Below, one piece after another: positions 29,901-38,100 of a stretch of DNA of 64,000 bases. Numbering within the stretch: position 1 is the stretch's first letter; each line of letters opens with the position of its first letter. The DNA comes from Podarcis raffonei (lineage: Eukaryota; Chordata; Lepidosauria; Squamata; Lacertidae), in the NCBI RefSeq assembly GCF_027172205.1, contig NC_070602.1, forward strand, positions 22,662,501-22,726,500, written 5' to 3'. A program made the translations under genes and the position numbers. Below the pieces are notes generated by a model, which worked only from the letters and a program-made list of their open reading frames with translations, was not told the DNA's origin and did not search any database.

Positions 29901-32900
29901 GAGTTATTTTGATACTTAGCATGCTTTTGTTCAAAGTAGCTCCATCAGATTCTTCATGTTGTTTTCTACTCTTTCTACTGTTGTATGTGCTATGAGGGGG
30001 GGAAATCGATAAGTTTGAATCATTTTTTAAAAAGATCTTAAATGTTTTTCCCACTGCTTTGAAAATGTGGTAGAACTTGAAATCATTCACGTTAGAGTGA
30101 AGCCATTTTTAACTTTGTAATCCTTGCAGGGTACAAAAAACAGACCTCGAACCAGCTGTAGATGTTAATCCTCCCTTCGATGGCACAGGCATGTTAGATG
30201 AAGATGAAGAGAATTTCCAAAAAGCACTTGCTCTCAGCAGACAGGAAATAGATATGGAGGATGAAGAAGCAGATCTCCGTAGGGCCATTCAACTTAGTAT
30301 GCAAGGTAAAATACTCTTTTAGTTTGCCGCCCCTGGAATGCCCCCTCCCTGTAGACCCAGCTGTCACCATCCTTTTTAAAATAATTTAATCAACAGGCAA
30401 GACTTTTTTATTCTCTGAAGTCTTTCAGTGGGTGATTGGTGGTGGTTTTTATTTTTTTATACTGCTAATTTTTTTAGGAGGAATTTGGATTATAAACCAC
30501 TGAAAAACAGTAAATAGAAGAGTAGAAAACTAAAATCATTTTAAATTTAATCTGCTCTATCCCAGTAATGGTGTATGTGCATGTTTTAATTTTAGGAGGC
30601 GGCCTTAGAAGTGGTTTCCCAGATTCTTGCACACAAAACGTCCCACATTCATCTGCAACAAGCCACTCTGAATCCCTTACATCAGAAGAGCTGCGGCGGA
30701 GAAGACAGGCCTATTTTGAAAAGTAATGTAGACACTGCAAAGTGGGATTTGTTCATAGCAGTCCCAGAAGTATTTCATTACTTGGCCATTGCATTAAGTA
30801 ATACCAGTGTTTTACTGGTATCTGTAACTCCCTCTCATGGGCCTCATCACATTTGATTGATTTATGATCAGTTAATTTATTCAATACTATTTTCACATCA
30901 GTGGTTGTCTAGTAAATGCTTCTTCAATTCTGTAGATGTCTCGATTACTTTGTAAAAACATTCAGGTGGGTAGCTGTGTTCGTCTGCTGCAGCAAAAATA
31001 ACAGTGTGTTGCTTTTGATTCATTTTATTCTTGGTTGTGGCACAGGATTGGGCTAGGTTTTTCCATCCTGCCTAATAAATATTTTAGAATTGGGTAGATA
31101 TTTCTTTTAAAAATGTATATAATTGACTATCAAAAAAAAGCACTGCTACAGCTCATCACTCTTGTTAGGTCAGTACTTTACAATCTTAACACAAATACTG
31201 TTCCATTACTGAAAAGGAAAAGGAAGCAAACTAAGGGCTTCCATCTGATGTCACACAAGCAGAATTCTGTTCCAAAAGGTCCCCCAAAGCCCTGGGGCAG
31301 ATTTGGAGGGGGGGAAGCAAGGGGAGGATGGGAAGAAGATGTCCTGTTGCACAAGCAGAGGTCTGCGAATGGGAAATCTGTTCCACTCAGGCAACAGCAG
31401 CATTGAATGAAACTCTTAAAGCCAAGATGGGAAGGCAATGACCAACGTGGGTAGCAGACCTTTATAACATTGCCAAGGGCAGATCTTGCTGTGAATGTTA
31501 TTTAAACTGGTATGTATGTGAATGAATATTTACCCTTACTTTACAACATCACAGAACTTGTTTAGTCAAAATTAGAACTGCATATTTAGATTCCACTTTT
31601 AAAACTATTATTGACTGTTCTAGACAGCAGCAGTTGCATCAGCAAGTTCAGAACCCAGGTTTCCATGATGCACCAGTTACAAATTCAAATACACTGGTCA
31701 CTGATCCAGGTATTACTTTCTTTCTATCATATTACCATATATGTGTTACCTTACTGTTTGGCCTACTGTTTTCTACATGATGTTTTCAGATGTTTTGTCA
31801 AGGAAAAAACAATTATCTGATTTTTAGAAGACATCTGAAGGCAGCCCTGTTTAGGGAAGTTTGTAATGTTTGATGCTTTATCGTGTTTTTACTATTCTGC
31901 TGGGAGGCACCCAGAGTGACCAGATGGGTGGGGAATAATAATAATAATCATCATCATCATCATCCTTTCTTTCTTTCTAACTTGGTGGGTCAACATTTCA
32001 GTCTTGACTTGGGAAGATTCGGTATGGCTATCTGTATAGTTTAGCAGGTGAATGAATGATACAGTGCATGTTTGTGTATTTTCTAATAACTGTCTAGCCT
32101 CATGTTTCAGTCAATGAAGAGGCAATCTAGAGCAATGACTAACTCATCATTAGCCATGACTGCAGGTGCACCTCTAAAGAATACAAAAAGGAGAAACTAG
32201 TTGTCAGAAGTGCCAACCGTGAATATTTGCTGTAGCTCAACACATTTCAGAACTGAAGTTCTTCAGGAACAATCTAGAGAGAATCAAAACTGTAAAAGAC
32301 AACTCTTGATATGTAAACAAAATACTATTCAAACTGTTTGAAATCTTAGAGGTATATACAGTTGTACCACGGATGTCAAAGGGAATCCGTCCCGGGAGTC
32401 CGTTCAACTTCCAAAACATTTGGAAACCAAGGCACGGCTTCCGATTCGGTACCCGCATAACTCGCCTTCGCAAACTGGAACACTCACTTCCGGTTTTGCA
32501 GCATTCTGGAGCCAGAATGTTTGACTCGCAAGGCGTTCGACTTCCGAGGTATGACTGTAGTTACCCAAAGAAGCCATCATTTAAGACCAGTGTAACAAAG
32601 AAAACAATACAAATTGTTAGAACTACATTAACAAGCTCTTCAGTTCTGACATGCATTGATTACTAGTTGGCACTTTGGATAACTAGTTTCTCCTCTTACT
32701 TTTTTGGGGGGGGAGGGGGTTTGCAGCCATAAAACATAATGGGGTTGCTTACAGTATACTATCGCCAGTGAGGGCCCAGAGTACCCCAGCCATACATGCT
32801 GTTTAACCTCCAAAGCAAGCAAGTCTTATTTCTTTCTTCATGCCACATTACAGGGAAGAAACTGATATGGAGCACTATTTTGAATGGCTCCTTTCTTGGA

Positions 32901-33277
32901 ATTTTCCATATTGTATTTGTTGGATCAAGACAAGTGCAAGTCGTTATTGATCTGCTTGTTACATGCTCTAGTAACCAGGATAACCCTTCCACCCCCACCC
33001 TCTAGCAGATGGGTGCATGCTGAAAAATTAAAAAAACCTCAACTGCTATTAAGATCTGAGCATTTTATCAGGGAAAAGGTATAATGAAGTCAGTAATATC
33101 TAAAAAGAGAAACGACATATACATTTCCCCTTTTTATAGCTGTATTTTAGAACCTAACACATTTTATCTTCTATTTTGCCAGGAGGTGATATGAGTGAAG
33201 AGGATATGCTTCAGGCAGCTATGAATATGTCCTTGGAAACTGTTAGAAACAGCTTGAACGCCGAAGAAAAGAAATGA
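16504..33277 (+). CDS. ATXN3: ATXN3 (ataxin-3 deubiquitinase), complete, eleven coding exons
   Basis: Ataxin-3 is a Josephin-family cysteine protease that trims ubiquitin chains and works with VCP/p97 in protein quality control. The exons are 16504-16527, 22867-23031, 23334-23378, 24948-25033, 25538-25604, 28244-28331, 28623-28755, 30130-30305, 30596-30722, 31624-31709 and 33183-33277. They sum to 1092 nt, that is 363 residues plus TGA, with all phases consistent. The catalytic triad is intact: C14, H119 and N134. Ubiquitin-interacting motifs lie near 226-243, 245-262 and 336-353. An arginine-rich RRRR at 295-298 stands where human has the VCP-binding RKRR. The glutamine tract is only QQQLHQQ (305-311). 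There is a three-residue net insertion in exon 8 relative to human, as remembered. The long isoform with the third UIM is encoded. Confidence 0.98.
16812..17330 (-). mobile_element. BovB (RTE) LINE 3' fragment, reversed
   Basis: The minus strand reads MVFPVVMYGSESWTIKKADR, then RIIDAFELWCWRRLLRVPWT, and continues open to the end of the polyprotein (about 140 codons). This matches the region 60787-61220 of the second copy. The 3' end, with its short AAC repeats, is at 16812. It is truncated upstream, and a short deletion is apparent near 17245 relative to the other copy. It lies in ATXN3 intron 1. Confidence 0.88.
17553..17700 (+). repeat. L2/CR1-like LINE 3' end
   Basis: The order gaaggcaatc, cccagagtggctggaaca, ggtataagtagtgaa is the 3' end also seen at 31824-31965 and, reversed, at 44068-44295. 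A second reversed piece follows at 17765-17835 (tataccccgcccatctgg, gccccagccactct). Confidence 0.55.
19886..20523. mobile_element. Tigger-like element split by a SINE
   Basis: It begins CAGCGGTACCTCAGTTTACG after TA (19884-19885) and ends tcgaggtaccactg before TA. The two parts, 19886-20126 and 20505-20523, are separated by a reversed Sauria-type SINE. Its own ends (caacctcggttt type) mark it as a less-changed Tigger relative. Confidence 0.8.
20127..20504 (-). mobile_element. Sauria-type SINE nested in a Tigger-like element
   Basis: It is a reverse-oriented tRNA-derived SINE. The tail, as ggtgaaggactcctgac, is at the left and the tRNA-like head, with a B-box-like ggtttcgaacc at about 20433, is at the right. 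An imperfect 11-bp target repeat, ttaaaccaagg / ttaaatcgagg, flanks it (20116-20126, 20505-20515). It contains a local duplication of aactgctaggtt. Confidence 0.85.
20757..20941. mobile_element. Tigger-like miniature element, CCGGAAGT subfamily
   Basis: It is bounded by tagtcatacctcagg and gagcgtccactg with TA outside. It contains gccaaaacccggaagtaat, with CCGGAAGT at 20820-20827. It is probably internally shortened. Confidence 0.7.
22165..22365 (-). mobile_element. CR1 LINE 3'-end fragment
   Basis: Read on the plus strand it has the classic reversed CR1 end (agaatcatagaatcatagag, then ccaaccccctgccaagcagg, then attccactgtcgaacagctc), close to the avian CR1 pattern. It is non-coding and lies in ATXN3 intron 1, about 500 bp before exon 2. 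Confidence 0.8.
22867..23031 (+). CDS. ATXN3: ATXN3 exon 2 (catalytic Cys)
   Basis: It encodes residues 9-63, beginning QEGSLCAQHCLNNLLQGEYF. C14 is the Josephin nucleophile, within the conserved QEGSLCAQH context. The exon is 165 nt and in phase 0 at both ends. Confidence 0.97.
23334..23378 (+). CDS. ATXN3: ATXN3 exon 3
   Basis: It encodes QPSGNMDDSGFFSIQ, residues 64-78. It is a 45-nt in-frame exon; skipping it would keep the reading frame. Confidence 0.96.
23930..23975. repeat. (CA)n microsatellite
   Basis: About 23 uninterrupted CA units in ATXN3 intron 3. Confidence 0.95.
24948..25033 (+). CDS. ATXN3: ATXN3 exon 4
   Basis: It encodes residues 79-106 (VISNALKVWGLELILFNSPE, then YQRLGIDP) plus two bases of I107. 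The donor is GTAAGA. Confidence 0.96.
25538..25604 (+). CDS. ATXN3: ATXN3 exon 5 (catalytic His)
   Basis: It completes I107 and encodes NERSFICNYKEHWFTVRKLG, then KQ. H119 is the catalytic histidine. Confidence 0.97.
26664..26755 (-). repeat. CR1 LINE 3'-end relic
   Basis: The order agaatcagaattgcagggtt, ggaagacag, gtgcaggaatctcagctaaa is shared with 38202-38292 and 43737-43830. Confidence 0.6.
27630..27771. mobile_element. Tigger-like miniature element, shortened
   Basis: Ends CAGTGGTACCTCTGG and ttgtaaccactg with TA on both sides. It is of the GTTAAGAAC subfamily but only 142 bp long. It lies in ATXN3 intron 5. Confidence 0.8.
28244..28331 (+). CDS. ATXN3: ATXN3 exon 6 (catalytic Asn)
   Basis: It encodes residues 130-158 (WFNLNSLLTGPELISDTYLA, then LFLAQLQQE) plus one base. 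N134 completes the Josephin triad. Confidence 0.97.
28623..28755 (+). CDS. ATXN3: ATXN3 exon 7
   Basis: It encodes residues 159-202, from GYSIFVVKGDLPDCEADQLL to GEETLQSRDQ, plus two bases of R203. This is the end of the Josephin domain and the start of the flexible tail; the segment after GEE is the least conserved part. Confidence 0.96.
29094..29320. mobile_element. Possible Tigger-like element, diverged
   Basis: It is TA-flanked, with ends CAGGCAGCCCC and the partly inverse cgggttgccta. It has an internal acccggaagtaaccc (CCGGAAGT at 29152-29159), as in other copies. The end match is only about eight of eleven bases. Confidence 0.4.
30130..30305 (+). CDS. ATXN3: ATXN3 exon 8 (UIM1, UIM2)
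   Basis: It encodes residues 203-261. Two tandem ubiquitin-interacting motifs, DEDEENFQKALALSRQE and MEDEEADLRRAIQLSMQ, each carry the acidic run, Ala and Ser of the consensus. The segment before them (EPAVDVNPPFDGTG) is three residues longer than in human, from memory. Confidence 0.97.
30596..30722 (+). CDS. ATXN3: ATXN3 exon 9
   Basis: It encodes residues 262-303 plus two bases of K304. It contains LTSEELRRRRQAYFE, the VCP-binding basic patch. The remainder differs from mammals. Confidence 0.95.
31250..31410. repeat. Degenerate dispersed repeat, same family as 1280-1600
   Basis: It shares gtcccccaaagccctggg-, gatgtcctgttgcacaagc- and aggtctgcg-like blocks, in the same order, with 1280-1600. 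It lies in ATXN3 intron 9. Confidence 0.45.
31624..31709 (+). CDS. ATXN3: ATXN3 exon 10 (short glutamine tract)
   Basis: It completes K304 and encodes QQQLHQQVQNPGFHDAPVTN, then SNTLVTDP, plus one base. The tract corresponding to the disease-linked human polyglutamine is just CAG CAG CAG, interrupted at once by TTG CAT, then CAG CAA. Confidence 0.96.
31824..31965 (+). repeat. L2/CR1-like LINE 3' end with ATA/ATC tail
   Basis: It runs from agaagacatctgaaggcagc through ggaggcacccagagtgacca to a (AAT)n(CAT)n tail. It is the direct-orientation counterpart of 44068-44295 and lies about 115 bp after ATXN3 exon 10. Confidence 0.65.
32359..32557. mobile_element. Tigger-like miniature element
   Basis: Ends CAGTTGTACCACGG and ccgaggtatgactg, flanked by TA. 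It contains an inverse ETS core (ACTTCCGG at 32486-32493). It lies in ATXN3 intron 10. Confidence 0.75.
33183..33277 (+). CDS. ATXN3: ATXN3 exon 11 (UIM3, stop)
   Basis: It completes G333 and encodes GDMSEEDMLQAAMNMSLETV, then RNSLNAEEKK and TGA at 33275-33277. SEEDMLQAAMNMSLE is the third UIM of the long ataxin-3 isoform. Confidence 0.97.
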
Positions 33278-34321
33278 CAAAAATTCCTAGTTTTATTTTA
33301 TCGAAACACTAAATCCTGTATTAATCCTATGCGGGTGGTATAAAGGTAGGGTTCATTTCACTGATGTACCAAAGCAGGATATAGCCCTAAAACCTATGGG
33401 GCTGAGGATCAGAATTAAAAGGCAATTGCATATAATAAAAATAAAGTCTTCTCACCTCAAGGTTTTAGTTCCCCATGCCACTAGTTCTAATCAAGATTGT
33501 AGATTTGCTGCACGTGAGCAAAAGGATGATCAGTTTGTTCTAAAATCTCAACTCACCTTCCTGATTCAGGGTAAGTTAGTGATTCCTTCAAATAGTTGTA
33601 TGGGGTAGGAGCCCTGTTCAGTTGTGATGGCGTATTCTTGCGGGTTTCTGTACAGCAAAATCAACTGCACCCAGTTACACAGAGGTCCAGTCCTGAGGCT
33701 TTTCTGTTGGGATGCTAGCCAGCATTGGGTGACACCTGCAGCTTCATCGGCTCACGTACATGCCTTAAGGCATTCCAAACACCTCTGTATTTTGGATATT
33801 TTAAGCCTATATAAATATAATTTGCCTTTCACTTCTGGAAGATATTTCTGTTACACAGTTTTTAAAAAAAGTAAAGTTGGCTTGTATTCTCAGTCCTTCT
33901 TACGCAAACTATTTTAATAGACAAAATTAAATAAAGTTATTTTACCAGTATAAGAAAAGATGCAAAAAAAGGTCTGGTTCCAGAACTGAATTTTGATTGT
34001 TTTAAGGACTGCAAGAGATACAAATTAACAAGCCCATCTTGCATCTTTTTCAACTGTAAATATTTTTCCTTTTTTTGGAGGAGGAAAGGGAACGTTTTCA
34101 TTTGTTATACTCTTTCTGCTAAATTTTGGGCAGTTCTGCCCTCAATGCACTGTTTTAGCACTCTGATTCCCTGAACATTGGTTGAATAGCTGAAGTAACA
34201 AGTTGTGGAGCATATATCAGAACCGGTTACTTTAATTCCTATTCTGTTGCATGGGAATTGTTTTCTGATCCCTCGTTTTATCCTTTCCCCCCGTTCTGTG
34301 TTTCTATACAAGTGTTAGACT

Positions 34322-34545
34322 GGATAAGCAAAAGAAACTGCCTTACATTGAGTTAAACCATTGGTCTATTTAGTCCAGTACCATCCCCTCTGACTGGCAG
34401 TGGGTTCTTCAAGGTCTCAAGCAGAGGTCTTTTCCATCCCTGCTACCTGAGTTTCTTTTAACTGGAGAAACCTGGGGTTAAACCTGGGACTTTCTGCATG
34501 CAAAGCATGTACTCTGGCACTAAGCTAAGGCCTTCCCAGAATTCC
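34322..34545 (-). mobile_element. tRNA-derived SINE, reversed, in ATXN3 3' UTR
   Basis: On the minus strand it reads as a tRNA-like head with GTCCCAGGTTTAACCCC (B-box-like). It is followed by the gaaaagacctctgcttgaga and gactaaatagaccaatgg blocks typical of a common squamate SINE that is distinct from the ACCTTT-tailed type. Confidence 0.65.
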
Positions 34546-35681
34546 AGGCTTCTTTTTTTAGGAGTAAAGAAGATAAGGAAACATTTTAATGCCATGACTT
34601 CAGTGCCACCTGTATACCTGCTTTCTGAAATGAACCCTGCATGGTTACCTATGTGTTAAGAATGGATATTCATAAATGAATGTGTGTGGGTGTGTGTTCT
34701 ATCAGATGTTAATGAATGTCCTCTACCTGTAAGATTTTTGCCGCTTTTCATGAATGGCCTTTGTTCATGCACCTTACAGTTTTTTTTCTATCGTCGTGTC
34801 TGTTACTGAGGAAAATGGGGGAGCAAACTTAGAGCTATTTTTTTTATTCTGTTAGTTGAGGTATACAAGAGTACTACGGGAGGATGACCACATTTGGCAT
34901 TCTGTATTACAAAAAAACAGTTTTAACATTTTTATTTTTATTTTGTAAATGGTGCTTTAAGCATATATTATGTTTACATATGTATCTTATGGCTATGGTC
35001 TTGGGATGTTTACAGTGTTCAGACTGTATACTCTGCTTAAACCATAGGCATTTGCCAGGTATACCAAGAAAAATATTGCAAAACCTATTGTTAATTTCTT
35101 TTGATAATGTTTTCAAATTTAATTATATTATTGCACCATCTTGAAGTGTCATCCTTAGCTACTGAATGATAGATAACTGTATGCAAATATATGGTACGAG
35201 AAAGGAATACATTACAAATAAGAACACTTGGATTTTGATAATGTTTGTTTACAAGAGTGAGCTTTAGATGCTTGGCTAGTTATAGAAGCTGAATCCCATT
35301 TATCTTACTTGCATGCTTCATGTTTTGTTGATCTCTCTAAAAACCATTGCATAAGTATGGATAATGGGATTTGGCCCTGAGGGTAAGCATTGCTTTTAAG
35401 AATGCATCTAGCTTTACCATTTCCATAAATTTAAGGCAACACTGTTTTGCGCCACACAATTTACTTGATTTATTAACAGGAGGAAATTAGCTTGCCAAAC
35501 TTAATGCACAGTCATTGTTTTTAAAACTTCTGCACCATTAGTTACATAAAGCTGTCAGCGTTGATTTTTTGTTTTTGCTTTTAAAGTATTACTTGAAAAC
35601 AAATATGCGAATGGATTCATATAAAACATGAAATCATACCAGTCTGTAAAAATGATGATTTTTTTTCCTTTGTACTTTTCC

Positions 35682-35687
35682 AATAAA
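35682..35687 (+). terminator. ATXN3: Distal ATXN3 poly(A) signal (AATAAA)
   Basis: The AATAAA hexamer is followed within 20 bases by tgttcttttg. It is the last good signal before the ATXN3-TRIP11 interval. Confidence 0.55.
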
Positions 35688-36594
35688 TCGTGTTCTTTTG
35701 AACAAGTTGAATCTGGTGGAATTTAGGGCCACTTTTTTCCAAGATACTTTTACTTGAGTGCATATCTCCCAAGAACAAAATATACATGGAACACATCAAT
35801 TATGGAAGGTGTGCAGAGGTTTCTAAATCTACCTTTTCATTTAGAATACACCAAAGATGGAGGTCTGTTGTTGCATAATTTATAGAGTATAGCTGTGGTT
35901 CAAACTTACACACACCGTACAAAATGGATGCTGTACATATATTTGTGTAGCCTTTAGTTATTTTGAAACACAAGACTTCTTTATATGGAAAAAAGACTTC
36001 CAAAAACTAGCTTTAAAATGCTTTTGAAAGGCATGGTAGCAGCCCCTAACCTTGATATGCTGCTCCTAAGGGCTATGTTAATGGAAAGCCTTGAGCCTTG
36101 TTCATTTTAGTTTAAAAATCTTACATGAACTCTCTCCATGAGTTTGGACTGCAGTTTATGAACAAAACCTGTTGTCCAGTAATGTCAGTGTCAGAACTAC
36201 CAGAAGCATGGGAAACATTGAATGTATCTTCTGTTCATTTCATAGCCTAATTTCCATATTAGGGAAATGTAGAATCCAGTTCTGGCAGGAAGGTAAACAG
36301 ATTTCTTTCAAAGCTTCTAATGTTAAGCTGATATGTATTGCATACTTGTCTTCACATTCTAGCCAGGTTCTGCGTTAACTTTACTAGGCTTTTTGATTCA
36401 GCCATCTTTTCTCTTAATCCTGTTGAGCACGCAGCAGAGGTATACTTCACCCACCAGCACATTCATTATTTTCAAAACCAGAATTATGTCAGCAGAGTGT
36501 GTGTTGGGGTGTGCGTATGCAACTTCTGTAACTAAAGTTGATAATGTGTGCAGCGCTCCTCAACAACCCTGTTGAAGACAGTGCTATTTTGAGA

Positions 36595-37203
36595 GAGAGA
36601 GCAGGTGGCACTGTGGTCTAAAGCACAGAGCCTCTTGGGCTTGCCGATCAGATCAGAAGATCCGCAGTTTGAATCCTCGCGACAGTGGTGAGCTGCTGTT
36701 GCTGTGCCTCAGCTTCTGCCAACCTAGTACAGTGGTACCTTGGGTTAAGAACTTAAGTTGTTCTGGAGGTCCATTCTTAACCTGAAACTGTTCTTAACCT
36801 GAAGCACCACTTTAGCTAATGGGGCCTCCTGCTGCCGCCGCTGCACAATTTCTGATCTCACCCTGAAGCAATGTTCTTAAGCCAATGTACTATTTCTGGG
36901 TTAGCGGAGTCTGTAACCTGAAGCATCTGCAACCCGAGGTACCACTATAGTTCGAAAGCACACCAGTGTAAGTAGATAAATAGGTACCGCTTCGGTGGGA
37001 AGATAAACAGGGTTTCTGTGCGCTCTGACTTCTGTCACAGTGTTCTGTTGCGCCAGAAGCAGTTTAGTCATGCTGACTACATGACCCGGAAAGCTGTCTG
37101 TGGACAAACGCCAGCTTCCTTGGCCTGAAGCAAGATGAGCGCCACACACCAAAGTCTCCTTTCACTGGACTTATCCGTCCAGGGGTCCTTTACCTTTATC
37201 TCC
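36595..37203 (+). mobile_element. Sauria-type SINE split by a Tigger-like element
   Basis: The SINE head (36595-36728; B-box-like gtttgaatcc) and body plus tail (36950-37203; ending gggtcctttacctttat) are continuous once the inserted element is set aside. The short direct repeat tttgaga flanks the whole unit (36588-36594, 37204-37210). It lies between ATXN3 and TRIP11. Confidence 0.85.
36730..36947. mobile_element. Tigger-like element nested in a SINE
   Basis: It has ends CAGTGGTACCTTGGG and gaggtaccacta, with TA on both sides, inserted in the SINE at its gccaacctag/gttcgaaagc joint. It is of the GTTAAGAAC subfamily. Confidence 0.85.
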
Positions 37204-37369
37204 TTTGAGATGACGCAGCTGATGGTCCTGGTAGGAAAAATACTTAATATTGGATGCTGAGCCCACGACTGGGGAAGAAATCTTGCATTAACATTGTCTG
37301 AATAAGATTAGGGCATAGAATTTTGGAGTGAAATAAACTTCATTTGACACTGAATCAGCACACCTTTCG

Positions 37370-38100
37370 GAGTAAACGTGCCCCGGATCGGTTACCCCGC
37401 CTCCCGCCCTTGCCTTGCCACCCTCCGAACCCACTGGAGCTCGGCGAAACCCGGGCTGCCTGCGCTTCTCCCGCTCGCGGCTTGAGGGCGCCGCCGCTTT
37501 ATCCTCCCGTATCCCGGCTGGCCTTGCTCTCCGGGCCACGTCCCTGGGCGTCCGGAGGGGCGCGCTAGCGGCTGCCGCTCTATGGTGCAGCTGGGAGGTG
37601 TCATGGCGGCCGTCGAGGTGGCAGCCCAACCTGGAGGCCCCACGGCTGACTGAAGAAAGGAGCCCGGGCTGGAGGGGAAGCGCGAGGTGCTTCATGGCGG
37701 CCCCGGAGCTCTGAGGGAGGCCCAGCAGCTGGCTTCCCTTCTCTGGGCTGCTCCCCGAGGCAGGCGGGCGTGGGGAAGCGGCGCGGAGGGGAACCGGCGG
37801 CGGCAGCTGCTCTTGGCGGCGGCGCCTTGTTTTTCCCCTTCGACAGCTGAGCGGCAGCGGTGATGGCGTCGTGGCTGGGCGGCCTGGGAGCGGGACTGGG
37901 GCAGTCCCTGGTGGGCCAGGTGGGAGGCAGCCTGTCCACTCTGACCGGTCAGATCTCCAGCTTCACCAAGGATATGCTGCTGGAAGGCGGCGCGGAGGAG
38001 ATGGGAGGTAAGGAAAGTGGGTGGGCGGGAGGGGAAGGTGGCAGCACTCCGGGGTCCTCAGCATAGAGAAGACAAAGGAAAGACACCGGGGGGGGGCGGG
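37370..38100 (+). promoter_or_regulatory. TRIP11: TRIP11 CpG-island promoter and 5' UTR
   Basis: This CG-dense region around the TRIP11 start has no TATA box. Two short upstream reading frames, each beginning ATGGCGGCC, lie at 37603-37653 (17 codons with stop) and 37694-37714 (7 codons with stop), before the main ATG at 37863. The transcription start is not known, so either frame may lie outside the mRNA. Confidence 0.65.
37863..38007 (+). CDS. TRIP11: TRIP11 exon 1 (ALPS motif)
   Basis: It encodes [20 protein letters not shown], then [20 protein letters not shown], then EGGAEEMG, plus one base. This is the amphipathic lipid-packing sensor, poor in charge on its polar face. One residue (V17) is extra relative to the human sequence as remembered. 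Confidence 0.96.

Larger units (their letters stand above)
33278..35700 (+). other. ATXN3: ATXN3 3' UTR (probable extent)
   Basis: AT-rich sequence without further exons follows the stop. Candidate poly(A) signals are AATAAA at 33930-33935 (proximal) and 35682-35687 (distal, followed by a GT-rich stretch). A long 3' UTR is typical of this gene. It contains a reversed tRNA-derived SINE at about 34322-34545. Confidence 0.6.
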
